In this document: positions 17,714-27,181 of the stretch, piece after piece
How positions within the stretch are numbered: position 1 is the stretch's first letter
Layout: each line of letters starts with the position of its first letter
Source: Flammeovirgaceae bacterium UBA2366
GTDB lineage: Bacteria; Bacteroidota; Bacteroidia; Cytophagales; Cyclobacteriaceae
Assembly: GCA_002344065.1 (NCBI GenBank)
Contig: DDTK01000011.1
Span: 496,001 to 560,000 of the forward strand
Direction of reading: 5' to 3'
Length of the DNA: 64,000 nucleotides
Made by a program: the position numbers and the translations under genes
Notes under the pieces: model-generated
The model's database searches: none
What the model was told of the DNA's origin: nothing
What the model saw: the letters and a program-made list of their open reading frames with translations, nothing else

Positions 17714-18265
17714 ATGGTTCAAACAACGTATCGTATTCTAATTCTTTTGTTCCTCGTCCTCACGGCCGAGTTTGCAGCTGCGCAACAAGCTTTAAAACCT
17801 CGGTTAAGTCCGACAGCCATCATAACGGCAAAGTATAAAGACACCTATATTAAGATTACATACTGCCAGCCTCATAGGCGCGGACGAGAAGTATTTGGTA
17901 AACTGGTGCCCTTTAACGAAGTATGGCGCACGGGTGCCAATGAGGCAACAGAGATAACCCTAACACATGAAGCTTATATTGGCGGAAACCTTATACCAGC
18001 AGGAACCTATACCCTCTTTACTATACCAGGTCAAGAAAAATGGACCATTATCATCAATAAAGAGAACGGGCTTTGGGGCTCCTATAATTACAATGCAAAG
18101 CTTGATCTGTTACGCTTTGATGTTCCGGTTGGTGATACCGGAAACACTGCCTATGAAGCATTTACCATGATGTTCGACCAGCGAAATAATGTGGCCGATC
18201 TTTTGCTATTATGGGATAAAACAAAAATAAGTATACCCATTCAGTTTATTGAACCTAAAATATGA
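17714..18265 (+). CDS. DUF2911 family secreted protein
   Basis: A 183-residue protein with a signal peptide (LILLFLVLTAEFAAAQ, cleavage near residue 24) and the DUF2911 domain: SPTAxITAKYKDTYIKITYCQPHRRGREVFGxLVPFNEVWRTGANEATEI and LIPAGTYTLFTIPG are hallmarks of the family. The function is unknown; members are exported and common in Bacteroidota. It overlaps the next gene by 4 bp (ATGA), so the two are probably translationally coupled. Confidence 0.9.
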   Translation: MVQTTYRILILLFLVLTAEFAAAQQALKPRLSPTAIITAKYKDTYIKITYCQPHRRGREVFGKLVPFNEVWRTGANEATEITLTHEAYIGGNLIPAGTYTLFTIPGQEKWTIIINKENGLWGSYNYNAKLDLLRFDVPVGDTGNTAYEAFTMMFDQRNNVADLLLLWDKTKISIPIQFIEPKI

Positions 18266-18777
18266 AGCAATCTTCCATCATTATCATAATACTGTCCATT
18301 GCCTTTACAGCTTTCGCTCAGGATGACCTGACTGAACTGGACAAACGAAACGGATTTAAGAATATTAAAATGGGTATGCATATCGATTCGGTAGCGGGTT
18401 CCAAATTCAAAAAAGATATTAAGGAAAAGGGTCACCATCCGGCTAAACTGTTTGAAGTGATCAATCCGGAAAACGCAACTATTGGCGAAGTGGTGGTGAA
18501 TAAAATTGAAGTAAAAACCTATAAAGACCTGATTTACGAGATAGCTGTGATCACCGCCAAGGACCCCCGCCTGATGAAGGGTATGGAAAGTGCGTTAGGG
18601 AAACCCATTTACGATGTACGCGATGAAAGCTACACCTGGATTGGGAAAAACCTTACCCTGAAATTTAAACCTGCTTCTAAAACTTCTCTTGAACTCCTTT
18701 ATTCTTCAGCTATCATAAAACGAATGATGGAGGACGACAAGAAGAAAAAGATAGACGATATTGCTGATGACTTTTAA
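18262..18777 (+). CDS. Hypothetical secreted protein coupled to DUF2911
   Basis: A 171-residue protein with a signal peptide (IIIIILSIAFTAFAQ, cleavage near residue 20). The mature part has NGFKNIKMGMHIDSV, ENATIGEVVVNKIEVKTYKDLIYEI and a charged C-terminal tail (KRMMEDDKKKKIDDIADDF). The KNIKxGMxIDSV opening resembles small periplasmic proteins of unknown role. Its ATG overlaps the DUF2911 stop. No function assigned. Confidence 0.72.
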   Translation: MKQSSIIIIILSIAFTAFAQDDLTELDKRNGFKNIKMGMHIDSVAGSKFKKDIKEKGHHPAKLFEVINPENATIGEVVVNKIEVKTYKDLIYEIAVITAKDPRLMKGMESALGKPIYDVRDESYTWIGKNLTLKFKPASKTSLELLYSSAIIKRMMEDDKKKKIDDIADDF

Positions 18778-18789
18778 CCTAATCCCGGG

Positions 18790-19578
18790 TTACTTTTTTC
18801 TTTTATCAACTACCACTTTATTTCTTTTAGACCACTTTTGGTACACAATTCCTGCAACTACCAGTATGCACAAAGCAATAAACTGTGAGTTTGAAACATA
18901 GTCATCAATCACAAACCCCCTGGCCTGATCACCACGGAAATACTCCAAACCAAATCTTCCAAGGGCATACAGCATCAGGTACACCAAAAATAATTGACCG
19001 TGAAACTGTTTTCTAGATCTAAGAAGCAATAGACCGATCATTACCAGGAAAATAAATCCTGCTTCCATGAGCTGCGTAGGAAATAAGGGAGTATTCAAGG
19101 GGTTGGCCTGGCAAGCCGGATTAGTAAACGTAACGCCAAACATGCTGGTCGTTGGCTTCCCATAACAACATCCGGCCATAAAACACCCTACCCGCCCAAA
19201 CATATGCACCAGGCAGGTTACCACCGCCATAATATCGAGCATTTGGTATACCGGTAATTTATTGCGCTTAAAGTACCAGAGCATGGTAGGTACAGCAAAC
19301 AGGAAGGAGCCGTAAAAAACAAAACCACTACCGGTAAATAACTTTTTTGGATCAGACAGGTATAAAGAAGGGTTCTCAAACAACAGGAAAACCTTTCCAC
19401 CAACAACAGCCGCCAGAAAGATGAATAAGAATAAGTTATTCGCCTGATCAAACGTGAGGTTAACTTCTTTCTTTCCCCGAATAGTTAGATAGGAAACAGC
19501 AAAGACAACACCAACGGCAATCATAAAGCCGTAGGAATAAATTGTAAAGTTTCCTAATTCAAATAATACAGGGTGCAT
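18790..19578 (-). CDS. lgt: Prolipoprotein diacylglyceryl transferase
   Basis: An integral inner-membrane enzyme that transfers diacylglycerol from phosphatidylglycerol to the lipobox Cys of prolipoproteins. The 262 residues contain about seven membrane helices. The Lgt signature appears as HMFGRVGCFMAGCCYGKPT near residues 122-140, with the essential Arg in the Bacteroidota form of the motif (GRxGCFxAGCCYG rather than GRxGNFxNGE). LYALGRFGLEYFRGD near 205-219 is the second conserved region. Many of this window's genes encode its substrates. Convergent with the gene at 18262. Confidence 0.94.
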   Translation of the reverse strand: MHPVLFELGNFTIYSYGFMIAVGVVFAVSYLTIRGKKEVNLTFDQANNLFLFIFLAAVVGGKVFLLFENPSLYLSDPKKLFTGSGFVFYGSFLFAVPTMLWYFKRNKLPVYQMLDIMAVVTCLVHMFGRVGCFMAGCCYGKPTTSMFGVTFTNPACQANPLNTPLFPTQLMEAGFIFLVMIGLLLLRSRKQFHGQLFLVYLMLYALGRFGLEYFRGDQARGFVIDDYVSNSQFIALCILVVAGIVYQKWSKRNKVVVDKRKK

Positions 19579-19615
19579 AGGCAGATAAATCCGATTTCTT
19601 TACAATTCAATCACA

Positions 19616-20806
19616 CTACTTTGCATATGAAATGCGGTATACTACGTTTGCCTGATCATCGGATACCAGTATAGAGCCATCATTTAAAACCAATACATCA
19701 ACCGGCCTGCCCCACGCCTTTTGGGTTTCATCATCCAGCCAGCCACTGGCGAATGTGGTATAGCTTGTGGCTTTAGTATTACCCTGCACATTCACTAAAC
19801 TTACCCGGTACCCGATTTTCTTTGAACGATTCCACGAACCGTGTTCAGCAATAAATAACTGATTTTTGTATTGAGTTGGAAACATAGAACCAGTATAGAA
19901 CTTTAACCCCAACGGTGCTGTATGCGGTCCGAGGTTCTGAGCAGGAATGGTGAAGTCGCTGCACGGGCGCTTGCTGCCGAATTCAGGATCTTTTATGGTA
20001 CCCCCATGGCAGTATGGATACCCGAAGTGCATACCGGCCTTTGGCGCATAATTCAATTCACAGGGCGGTATATCATCGCCTAACATATCGCGGCCATTAT
20101 CGGTAAACCACATTTCTTTTGTATCGGGGTGCCAGGTAAAGCCAACCGTATTGCGAACACCTTGGGCAAAAATTTCCCGACCACTGCCATCCGCATTAAT
20201 TCTGGTAATGGTAGCAAAAACTTCTTCTTTCGATTCACAGATATTGCATGGTGCCCCTACCGGAACATAAAGTTTTCCGTCAGGACCAAAAGCAATGTAC
20301 TTCCAGCCGTGATGGGTCTTATCCGGATAAGTATCATTTACAACAACCGGTGCAGGCGGATTAGCCAGTTTGGATTCTATGCCCACATACTTCAGTATAC
20401 GACTCACTTCCGCTACATACAAATCACCGTCTTTAAAGGCCACTCCGTTGGGCATGTTCAAGCCAGAAGCAATCACCCATTTCTTATCAGCCTTAAAATC
20501 ACCATCAGTATCCTTAACTGCATAAACTTTATCACCATTACGGTTCCCGATGTATAAAACACCCGATGGGCTCATCGTCATAGAACGGGCATTCTCCACT
20601 TCAGCAAACACATCAATTTTAAAACCAGCCGGCATTTTTATTTTTTCCAGTGGCAACGTTTTGGAATATTCCGTTAAGGCCTCTACACTTCCATCTTCAC
20701 CCACCGCAAGCTCAACAACAGCAGGTTTTGAGCCACTGTTGCATTGCAACAGGGCAACTGCCAATAGAGCAACAGGAAATACAAATTTTGCTATCCGCAT
20801 AATCAT
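19616..20806 (-). CDS. PQQ-dependent sugar dehydrogenase-like lipoprotein
   Basis: A 396-residue six-bladed beta-propeller of the soluble glucose/aldose sugar dehydrogenase (YliI/GSDH) family. A lipoprotein signal ends in LLAVALLQC. Motifs include LPLEKIKMPAGFKIDVFAE, MPNGVAFKDGDLYVAE, HHGWKYIAFGPDGKLYVPVGAPCN, FAQGVRNTVGFTWHP and FIAEHGSWNRSKKIGYRV. The conserved His and Arg-Asn positions for PQQ/calcium binding appear present, but the substrate is unknown. The CNIC pair is typical of this subgroup. A second ATG at 20800 is equally possible as the start. Confidence 0.85.
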   Translation of the reverse strand: MIMRIAKFVFPVALLAVALLQCNSGSKPAVVELAVGEDGSVEALTEYSKTLPLEKIKMPAGFKIDVFAEVENARSMTMSPSGVLYIGNRNGDKVYAVKDTDGDFKADKKWVIASGLNMPNGVAFKDGDLYVAEVSRILKYVGIESKLANPPAPVVVNDTYPDKTHHGWKYIAFGPDGKLYVPVGAPCNICESKEEVFATITRINADGSGREIFAQGVRNTVGFTWHPDTKEMWFTDNGRDMLGDDIPPCELNYAPKAGMHFGYPYCHGGTIKDPEFGSKRPCSDFTIPAQNLGPHTAPLGLKFYTGSMFPTQYKNQLFIAEHGSWNRSKKIGYRVSLVNVQGNTKATSYTTFASGWLDDETQKAWGRPVDVLVLNDGSILVSDDQANVVYRISYAK

Positions 20807-20929
20807 AAGTTTAAGCCGGAAGATAAGGCTAATCGGAATGAATATAAACCAAATTTTTAGGGATGGTAATACAAGGGATTTTGGTCTCTATGAAGTTTAA
20901 CCCTTACAAAAAATTATCTTTGCGGTTAA

Positions 20930-22855
20930 ATGATATCGATAACCAACCTTTCATACTTTATAGGTGGGCGCGCCCTATACGAAAACGCTAATATGTTCAT
21001 TAAGCCGAAAGACAAAATAGGGCTTATTGGACTGAATGGCAGAGGAAAATCAACCCTATTGAAGCTTATTAACGGTGAATTGACACCGGATTCGGGCAGT
21101 ATCAGCAAAAGCAACGAATGCTCCCTGGGATTCCTCAACCAAGATTTGCTTTCATACCAAACCGATGACTCCATCCTTACCGTTGCCATGGGAGCTTTTA
21201 AAGAAGTGGTGGATATGGAGCGACAGATGGAGGTGCTCATCCACAAGCTGGAGACAGAATATCAGGAAGACCTGGTAGAAAAACTTTCTAAACTTCAGGA
21301 AACCTACGACCACCTTGGCGGATATGGCCTGCAGGCAAAGGCCGAAGAAGTATTGGAAGGAATTGGGTTTACCACGGCCGATTTACACCGGCCTTTAAAA
21401 GAGTTTTCCGGGGGCTGGCGCATGCGGGTTATGCTGGCTAAGCTGTTGCTGGAGAAGCCTTCCCTGCTCATGCTGGATGAACCCACCAACCACCTGGATC
21501 TTCCTTCGATTGAATGGGTGGAAGATTACCTTAGAAATTATGATGGAGCCGTTATCATCGTATCGCACGACAGAAGATTTTTAGACAATGTGGTAACAAA
21601 AATTGTTGATGTCACGCAACAACAACTGGTTTCATACGAAGGAAATTATTCTTTTTACCTGGAGGAGAAAGAACTGCGGGAGGAAATACAACAGAATGCT
21701 TTTGAGAATCAGCAACAGAAAATAAGGCAAACTGAGCGGTTTATTGAGCGCTTTCGCGCGAAAGCCACCAAGGCGAAGCAGGTTCAATCGCGCGTGAAGG
21801 CGTTGAACCGGATGGAGAAAATTGATGAAGTTGTTGATGATACCGCTGCAGTAAACTTCAAATTTACATTTCATCAACAACCCGGTCGCTACATCGTTAC
21901 GCTGGATAATATTTCAAAGGCTTATGGTTCTTTGCAAATTCTTAAAAACACATCCATTACAATAGAACGTGGTGACAAAATTGCGTTGATTGGTGCCAAT
22001 GGGAAAGGTAAATCAACCTTGCTCCGTATTATTGCCGGAACAGAACCTATAGAAGGCAACCGTACTTTAGGTTACAATGTTATCCAGGGATTTTTCGCAC
22101 AGCATCAACTTGAATCTTTACACGTTGAAAACGAAATGCTGGACGAACTAAAGCAAGCTGGTTCCGGCAAAACAGAACAGCAACTTCGTAACGTGCTGGG
22201 TTGTTTTCTCTTTTCAGATGAAGATCAATTCAAAAAAATAAAGGTTTTGTCGGGAGGAGAAAAGTCACGGGTTGCCTTGGCTAAAACACTAATATCCGAA
22301 GCTAACTTTTTGTTGCTGGATGAACCAACCAACCACCTTGATTTTATCTCTGAAAATATTCTGATACAAGCGTTAGAACAGTACCAGGGAACTTTTGTTG
22401 TGGTCTCCCACAATCGCCACTTCATCAGCCAGGTGGCCAATAAAATATGGTACATTGAAGATTACCAGATAAAAGAATACCCGGGGACGTATGAAGAATA
22501 CGATTACTGGAAGAAGAAACGCGAAGCAGAAAACAAAATTCAGCCAGACACCACTAAGCCGGGTAAACCGGTAAAAAGACAAGAACAAGCTACGGTAAGT
22601 CCTAAACCGTCAAATGGTCATTCATTAAAACCACTTCAACACGAGTTGGAGAAAGTTGAGCAAAAGATTGAACAGCTTACGGCTGAAAAAAACAAGTTGG
22701 AAGAGCAAATGACTCAACCGGAAGTATTCAGCAATTATGAAAAACTGAATGACGTGCAAATTGCCTTTGATAAGGTAACGGCAGCACTGGATGAGGCTAA
22801 CAATCAATGGGAAAAGCTTGCCCTTGAGTTGGATGAACGCTCCAAATCAATCTAA
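20930..22855 (+). CDS. ABC-F family ATPase
   Basis: A cytoplasmic, soluble 641-residue protein with two ABC domains and no membrane segments; ABC-F proteins act on ribosomes or translation. Domain 1: Walker A GLNGRGKSTLLKL (about 35-47), signature FSGGWRMR, Walker B LLMLDEPTNHLD. An interdomain linker (about 240-300) is rich in charged residues. Domain 2: GANGKGKSTLLRI (about 354), LSGGEKSRVALAKTL, LLLDEPTNHLD. A C-terminal coiled coil follows (about 555-635), as in Uup/YdiF-type members. A TATCTTTG box at 20915-20922 sits unusually close to the ATG. It overlaps the convergent gene at its end. Confidence 0.93.
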   Translation: MISITNLSYFIGGRALYENANMFIKPKDKIGLIGLNGRGKSTLLKLINGELTPDSGSISKSNECSLGFLNQDLLSYQTDDSILTVAMGAFKEVVDMERQMEVLIHKLETEYQEDLVEKLSKLQETYDHLGGYGLQAKAEEVLEGIGFTTADLHRPLKEFSGGWRMRVMLAKLLLEKPSLLMLDEPTNHLDLPSIEWVEDYLRNYDGAVIIVSHDRRFLDNVVTKIVDVTQQQLVSYEGNYSFYLEEKELREEIQQNAFENQQQKIRQTERFIERFRAKATKAKQVQSRVKALNRMEKIDEVVDDTAAVNFKFTFHQQPGRYIVTLDNISKAYGSLQILKNTSITIERGDKIALIGANGKGKSTLLRIIAGTEPIEGNRTLGYNVIQGFFAQHQLESLHVENEMLDELKQAGSGKTEQQLRNVLGCFLFSDEDQFKKIKVLSGGEKSRVALAKTLISEANFLLLDEPTNHLDFISENILIQALEQYQGTFVVVSHNRHFISQVANKIWYIEDYQIKEYPGTYEEYDYWKKKREAENKIQPDTTKPGKPVKRQEQATVSPKPSNGHSLKPLQHELEKVEQKIEQLTAEKNKLEEQMTQPEVFSNYEKLNDVQIAFDKVTAALDEANNQWEKLALELDERSKSI

Positions 22856-23697
22856 GGATTACAGTAATCGCAATACATAGGATCTTCAGCTTCTTTGTTC
22901 TTGGGAAAAAGCTTTCGCTCCTTAAAACCGCAAACCCTACAGGCATAATGATGCGCCAAAATACTTTGAGTGGGTAAGGCGCACAGTGAACATGGCAAAC
23001 CAATCTCAAAATCTGAAAGCTTAAAAAATAAGCTATTACATGACGGACATCTGTTGGTCAGTGCAGTAAGCATGGCCTGTGTAGCTTGTTCGATAACCCC
23101 CATACGTGATGGATTGTACATAGCCCGCATATCCGTTTCTGCGTGTACTATGCCGCAACGGCTCTTCATCCGATTAAAGACTTCCAGCAGGTGATCATAA
23201 TCGCTGATACCTTTTTGTATTGTTGTAGGCTTATAAAGATCATTTTTAAGGATTATTGCATGGGTAGGAAAGCGTACCATCCTGGCAAAGTCGAGCAAAG
23301 TATTGCTGTCGGAAACTTTGGTGCTGGAAAAATTAGTTTCGTTTGAAATGGATTTACCGATGCAATGAATATCCAAAGCCCGATCGAACAAATAAACGAG
23401 CTCTTCGTTAACAGGCACACCAAACAGATAGGGATGCGGACCAAAACTTCCTTCACTGGCTACGGCCAAATCAAAACCGGTTTCCTCCATAGCCAATTCG
23501 CATTTGCGCTTCGCTGCTTCTTCGGCAGATCCTACCCTTTCAATTTCACCGCTAAAAGTTCCGAGCAGATCGGTATTCAGATTTTTGGTAACGTGAATTT
23601 TCACGCCCAGGGTTTGCTCCAGCAAGGACCGCATTACACGATCCTTGCCGTGCATGGTGGCAATAACCAGGTTTCTTCCCTGAAACTCAGGAACCAT
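22852..23697 (-). CDS. DUF6671-like protein with C-terminal zinc ribbons
   Basis: A 281-residue cytoplasmic protein. Residues ~1-210 form an alpha/beta domain (RNLVIATMHGKDRVM, FDLAVASEGSFGPHPYLFG, GIVHAETDMRAMYNPSRM) that I associate with DUF6671 from memory; this is not certain. The C-terminus carries two Cys pairs CPSC...CSLC and CRVC...CDYC (about residues 220-281), that is, two zinc-ribbon-like modules. It lies 17 bp downstream of the isocitrate dehydrogenase gene on the same strand, and its stop overlaps the ABC-F stop. Function unknown. Confidence 0.78.
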   Translation of the reverse strand: MVPEFQGRNLVIATMHGKDRVMRSLLEQTLGVKIHVTKNLNTDLLGTFSGEIERVGSAEEAAKRKCELAMEETGFDLAVASEGSFGPHPYLFGVPVNEELVYLFDRALDIHCIGKSISNETNFSSTKVSDSNTLLDFARMVRFPTHAIILKNDLYKPTTIQKGISDYDHLLEVFNRMKSRCGIVHAETDMRAMYNPSRMGVIEQATQAMLTALTNRCPSCNSLFFKLSDFEIGLPCSLCALPTQSILAHHYACRVCGFKERKLFPKNKEAEDPMYCDYCNP

Positions 23698-23714
23698 TTT
23701 CCCAAACCTAAAAA

Positions 23715-25151
23715 TTATTGGCCCTGTCCCAAGGAGTAGGCCGCTTTGCCATCGAAGTGATAAAGATTTTCCGTTTTAATGATATCAATATTGGCATCAG
23801 TTGTGCGCTGCAATAATTGAATGATATCTTTCTTTGTCAGCAACCGGCTATCCTTTGGCTTGAACCGGCAGCGCCAATGATCGGTACAGAAGGTTTCTTC
23901 AAATCCTTCAGGCCACACTTTAATACCACGGTTGGTAATCATCGATAGCGTTACGTCTGGCAATTGCACGGGACGGATCAGCGCGGCTAGCTCATCAGCC
24001 GAAGTGCCGCTCCAATGAACAAATAAGTCGACACCAACGAGTTCCTTTTGAGCCGGGGTTTTACGACTATATTTCTTGAGGTTCAGTGTTGCATTCTTCG
24101 CATAGGTAACTGCTTTCAATTGCATAGGCTTTTTACCCAGGTTAGCGATTACGGCATCGGCAAACTCCTTTGTCCCCACTTTTTTCTTGCTGGTTTCCTC
24201 CTTATATATATCGTAGGTGTGTATGCCATCTTCAATGGTTTTTAACCAGGCGTTTTGCACCTTTTCAGCAACATCCGTTTGGCCGATATGATTCAACATC
24301 ATGATGGCACCTTGCAGTAATCCTGATGGGTTAGCCATATTTTGGCCAGCCCTTCGTGGTGCTGATCCGTGGATGGCTTCGAACATGGCACATTGTTCAC
24401 CAATGTTGGCTGAACCGGCCAGCCCCACTGAACCGGCAATTTGCGCGGCTACATCCGAAAGCACATCGCCATACAGGTTGGGCATTACAATCACATCAAA
24501 AGCTTCGGGAGTATCGGCCATTTTAGCGGCTCCGATATCGATGATCCAATGTTCATTTTCAATTTCTGGATATTCCTTAGCGATTTCATCAAACACTTGA
24601 TGGAACAACCCATCGGTCTGTTTCATGATATTGTCTTTGGTAAAGCAGGTTACCTTTTTACGGCCATATTGCTTCGCATATTCAAAGGCATAGCGCACGA
24701 TTTTCTCACAACCAGGACGACTGATCAGTTTTAAACATTGTACCACTTCATCGGTTTGTTGGTGCTCAATACCTGCGTACAAGTCTTCCTCGTTCTCTCG
24801 CACAATAACAACATCCATTACCGGGTGCTTGGTTTTTACAAATGGATGCAAACTGATGCACGGGCGGATGTTAGCATATAGGCCTAAAAATTTACGGGTG
24901 GTTACATTAAGGCTTTTGTATCCACCGCCTTGAGGAGTGGTAATAGGAGCTTTCAGGAAAATTTTATTCCTGCGTATAATGTCCCACGATTCTTTTGCTA
25001 TACCGGATGTATTACCGGCCAGATAAACCTTTTCACCAACTTCAATCTCGTCAATCTCAATTTTTGCACCGGCAGCCTTAATGATGGCGAGTGTGGCATC
25101 CATAATTTCCGGGCCGATACCATCACCTTTCGCAACTGTTATTCGTGTCAT
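23715..25151 (-). CDS. icd: NADP-dependent isocitrate dehydrogenase (Thermus-type)
   Basis: Oxidatively decarboxylates isocitrate to 2-oxoglutarate in the TCA cycle. The 478 residues have the beta-decarboxylating dehydrogenase fold: GDGIGPEIMDATL (N-terminus), APITTPQGGGYKSLNVTTRKFLGLYANIRP (substrate-binding Ser/Asn/Arg), RENEEDLYAGIEH, catalytic Lys in KDNIMKQTDG, NLYGDVLSDVAAQIAGS (metal Asp), and EAIHGSAPRRAGQNMANPSG (cofactor region). A C-terminal extension of ~140 residues matches the T. thermophilus enzyme class rather than E. coli Icd. NADP preference is inferred from the family. Confidence 0.9.
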   Translation of the reverse strand: MTRITVAKGDGIGPEIMDATLAIIKAAGAKIEIDEIEVGEKVYLAGNTSGIAKESWDIIRRNKIFLKAPITTPQGGGYKSLNVTTRKFLGLYANIRPCISLHPFVKTKHPVMDVVIVRENEEDLYAGIEHQQTDEVVQCLKLISRPGCEKIVRYAFEYAKQYGRKKVTCFTKDNIMKQTDGLFHQVFDEIAKEYPEIENEHWIIDIGAAKMADTPEAFDVIVMPNLYGDVLSDVAAQIAGSVGLAGSANIGEQCAMFEAIHGSAPRRAGQNMANPSGLLQGAIMMLNHIGQTDVAEKVQNAWLKTIEDGIHTYDIYKEETSKKKVGTKEFADAVIANLGKKPMQLKAVTYAKNATLNLKKYSRKTPAQKELVGVDLFVHWSGTSADELAALIRPVQLPDVTLSMITNRGIKVWPEGFEETFCTDHWRCRFKPKDSRLLTKKDIIQLLQRTTDANIDIIKTENLYHFDGKAAYSLGQGQ

Positions 25152-25244
25152 AGATAAATGGGTTTTACGGCCGCAAAAATCGGCAAACCCATCTATTAGT
25201 TTTTATTTATAATTACTATATAAATCATAACAATTACTTATATA

Positions 25245-25826
25245 TCACCGGAACCCAAAACCCATCTGCACCACCACCCGGCTGAGGTCATACTCGCGAG
25301 TAATGGTGGGCGGAGGCCCCCACCACCAAGTTGGTGTGTAACTAACGTTGGCATATTGAAATTTATAGCCGGCTTGAATATAAATTCTTGACTTGCCCCG
25401 GCCAACCCGATAACCGATCATAGGGTTAACAACAAAGCCACCTGTTTGCTGAAGATTAATTTCATTCTCCAACGGGTAAATGTACCGCCCCCATGAATAC
25501 CCTGAATTCAGTTGCACATAAACAGCATTATCCCGAAGCTCCCTGTCAATTGTAATGGAGCCCACCAGCGGGAAAAGTCGCCAGTCATTGTACACATCCA
25601 TACCTGCTCCTAAGGCCACTTTTACACCTGCTGGAAACTTTACTCCATGAAGGGTAAGAAAACTGAACGTAAAATCTTTTCCGTTGGCACATTCGCCACA
25701 GCCAATAAGCGTACCGGCAACAAATGAATTATAATAGCTGACCCTTTGCCTGACAGAATCTTGTTGTGCGATTAAATTATGACCTAAACTAACCAGCAAG
25801 CACGCTAGTATCAGCCTGATCGTCAT
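25245..25826 (-). CDS. Small outer-membrane-like protein, distal gene of the sigma operon
   Basis: A 193-residue protein with a signal peptide (LILACLLVSLGHNLIAQ). The mature region alternates strands and ends with an aromatic/Arg terminus (VVVQMGFGFR), as expected for a small outer-membrane barrel; WWWGPPPTITREYDLSRV precedes the last strand. It overlaps the LVIVD gene by 4 bp on the same strand, so the two are coupled. No family recognised. Confidence 0.7.
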   Translation of the reverse strand: MTIRLILACLLVSLGHNLIAQQDSVRQRVSYYNSFVAGTLIGCGECANGKDFTFSFLTLHGVKFPAGVKVALGAGMDVYNDWRLFPLVGSITIDRELRDNAVYVQLNSGYSWGRYIYPLENEINLQQTGGFVVNPMIGYRVGRGKSRIYIQAGYKFQYANVSYTPTWWWGPPPTITREYDLSRVVVQMGFGFR

Positions 25827-27130
25827 TTCGCTTTCCGGATTTGACTTAATAATTTAATATTCAAGGGATCGGTATAATCGTATTGGAAGATACCATCATC
25901 GCCTATCAGCATCAGTACATTATTGAAGGGGATTACATCAAAGGCATGAATGTTTCGATAGTGCTTCAGCAATTTCTTATCGATATTCAGCTTGTCGCTT
26001 ACATCATAAACCTTTAATCCCGCGTCACCATCGCAGATAAACAATACCGGATCATCGATACCTAAACCATGCGGGTTATGCATTGGATATACCTTAACCA
26101 GGCTGGGCTCCTGTATGTTTGATATATTTAATACCTCTAATTGATTGGTGAACCCATCACACTGCGTTCCTGATCGTAAGGTAACGTAAGCATAGTTTCC
26201 ACTCACCACCACCGGATCGCAACTGTTGATATGCGAATAGGTTGTGATTTTCACCGGGTTTTCAGGTACCGATAAATCAAAAATATGCATGCCGCTGCGG
26301 GCACCAATAAATAACCTGTTATCGTATGGGAAAATAGTTTCAATATCCCACGCCAAATATTGTGCTGATTTCTTTTCAGGCACTGAAGGAAGACTAATGT
26401 CTGCAGCAATTATATTCCCCGCATCAAGCATGTAAAGGTAATCGTTGTTGATGGTGAACCTGGCCATGGAGCCGCCAATGCCGGTAGAATTTCCGGGAGC
26501 CAACGCCATGGTTGCATCGAATGATGCCCGTTCGGCAAAGGCAATTCCATTCCTAAATCGAATACCACCCCAAAGCTCAAACCTTGTATCACAATCCTGT
26601 TCAACAACAGGCATTTCCCTTTCAATCCACTTGGTTACTACACCGCGCTCTGCATCAGCATAAAAACCAAGACTATTATAGTTGCTGAAAACACCCTCTA
26701 ACCGGTTTACTTCAGTTACCTGATTCAGGTTGGAAATATCCAGCACAACCAGATCAATATAACTATCAGCATACAAGGAAGTGTTTCGAATGGCCAGGTC
26801 AAAATTACCCGGAATGCGGATGAAGCTTTTGGTTACCGGATTGGAAGGATCGCGATTGTCAATAACGTGAATGCCTTCATTAGGCTCATTCACAAATAAG
26901 AATCCATCCTTAAAATAAATTTTACCGGAAATTTTAAGCGGCTGAGCCGGTTCATGTTTTACACCATTTCTAATGGTGGCCAGCGGAGTGTAAACCGGTT
27001 CGTAATATTTGTAAACTATTGTTTCCGTGCATTTGTCAGTACAACCTTCAAGCAAAATACTTAAACCCAGTAGTGTTGAAAGAATAAGCAAGGCCCACAG
27101 GCGCGAGTTTTTGTCGGGAATTGAATTCAT
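25823..27130 (-). CDS. LVIVD-repeat lipoprotein
   Basis: A 435-residue protein with a lipoprotein signal (LSILLEGC, Cys near residue 30). The body has repeated HVIDNRDPSNP, LVVLDISNLNQV, HIFDLSVPENPVKI, LEVLNISNIQEPSL and LKVYDVSDKLNI segments. These are LVIVD repeats, a beta-propeller-like fold on the cell surface. It follows the anti-sigma/barrel gene by 51 bp and overlaps the barrel gene at 25826 by 4 bp, so it is likely under the same ECF sigma operon. Role unknown. Confidence 0.87.
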   Translation of the reverse strand: MNSIPDKNSRLWALLILSTLLGLSILLEGCTDKCTETIVYKYYEPVYTPLATIRNGVKHEPAQPLKISGKIYFKDGFLFVNEPNEGIHVIDNRDPSNPVTKSFIRIPGNFDLAIRNTSLYADSYIDLVVLDISNLNQVTEVNRLEGVFSNYNSLGFYADAERGVVTKWIEREMPVVEQDCDTRFELWGGIRFRNGIAFAERASFDATMALAPGNSTGIGGSMARFTINNDYLYMLDAGNIIAADISLPSVPEKKSAQYLAWDIETIFPYDNRLFIGARSGMHIFDLSVPENPVKITTYSHINSCDPVVVSGNYAYVTLRSGTQCDGFTNQLEVLNISNIQEPSLVKVYPMHNPHGLGIDDPVLFICDGDAGLKVYDVSDKLNIDKKLLKHYRNIHAFDVIPFNNVLMLIGDDGIFQYDYTDPLNIKLLSQIRKAK

Positions 27131-27181
27131 AGGAGTAGGATTTTTTAGTTAGACCCTATTGCATGCCCTGAGGTTGGAAGT

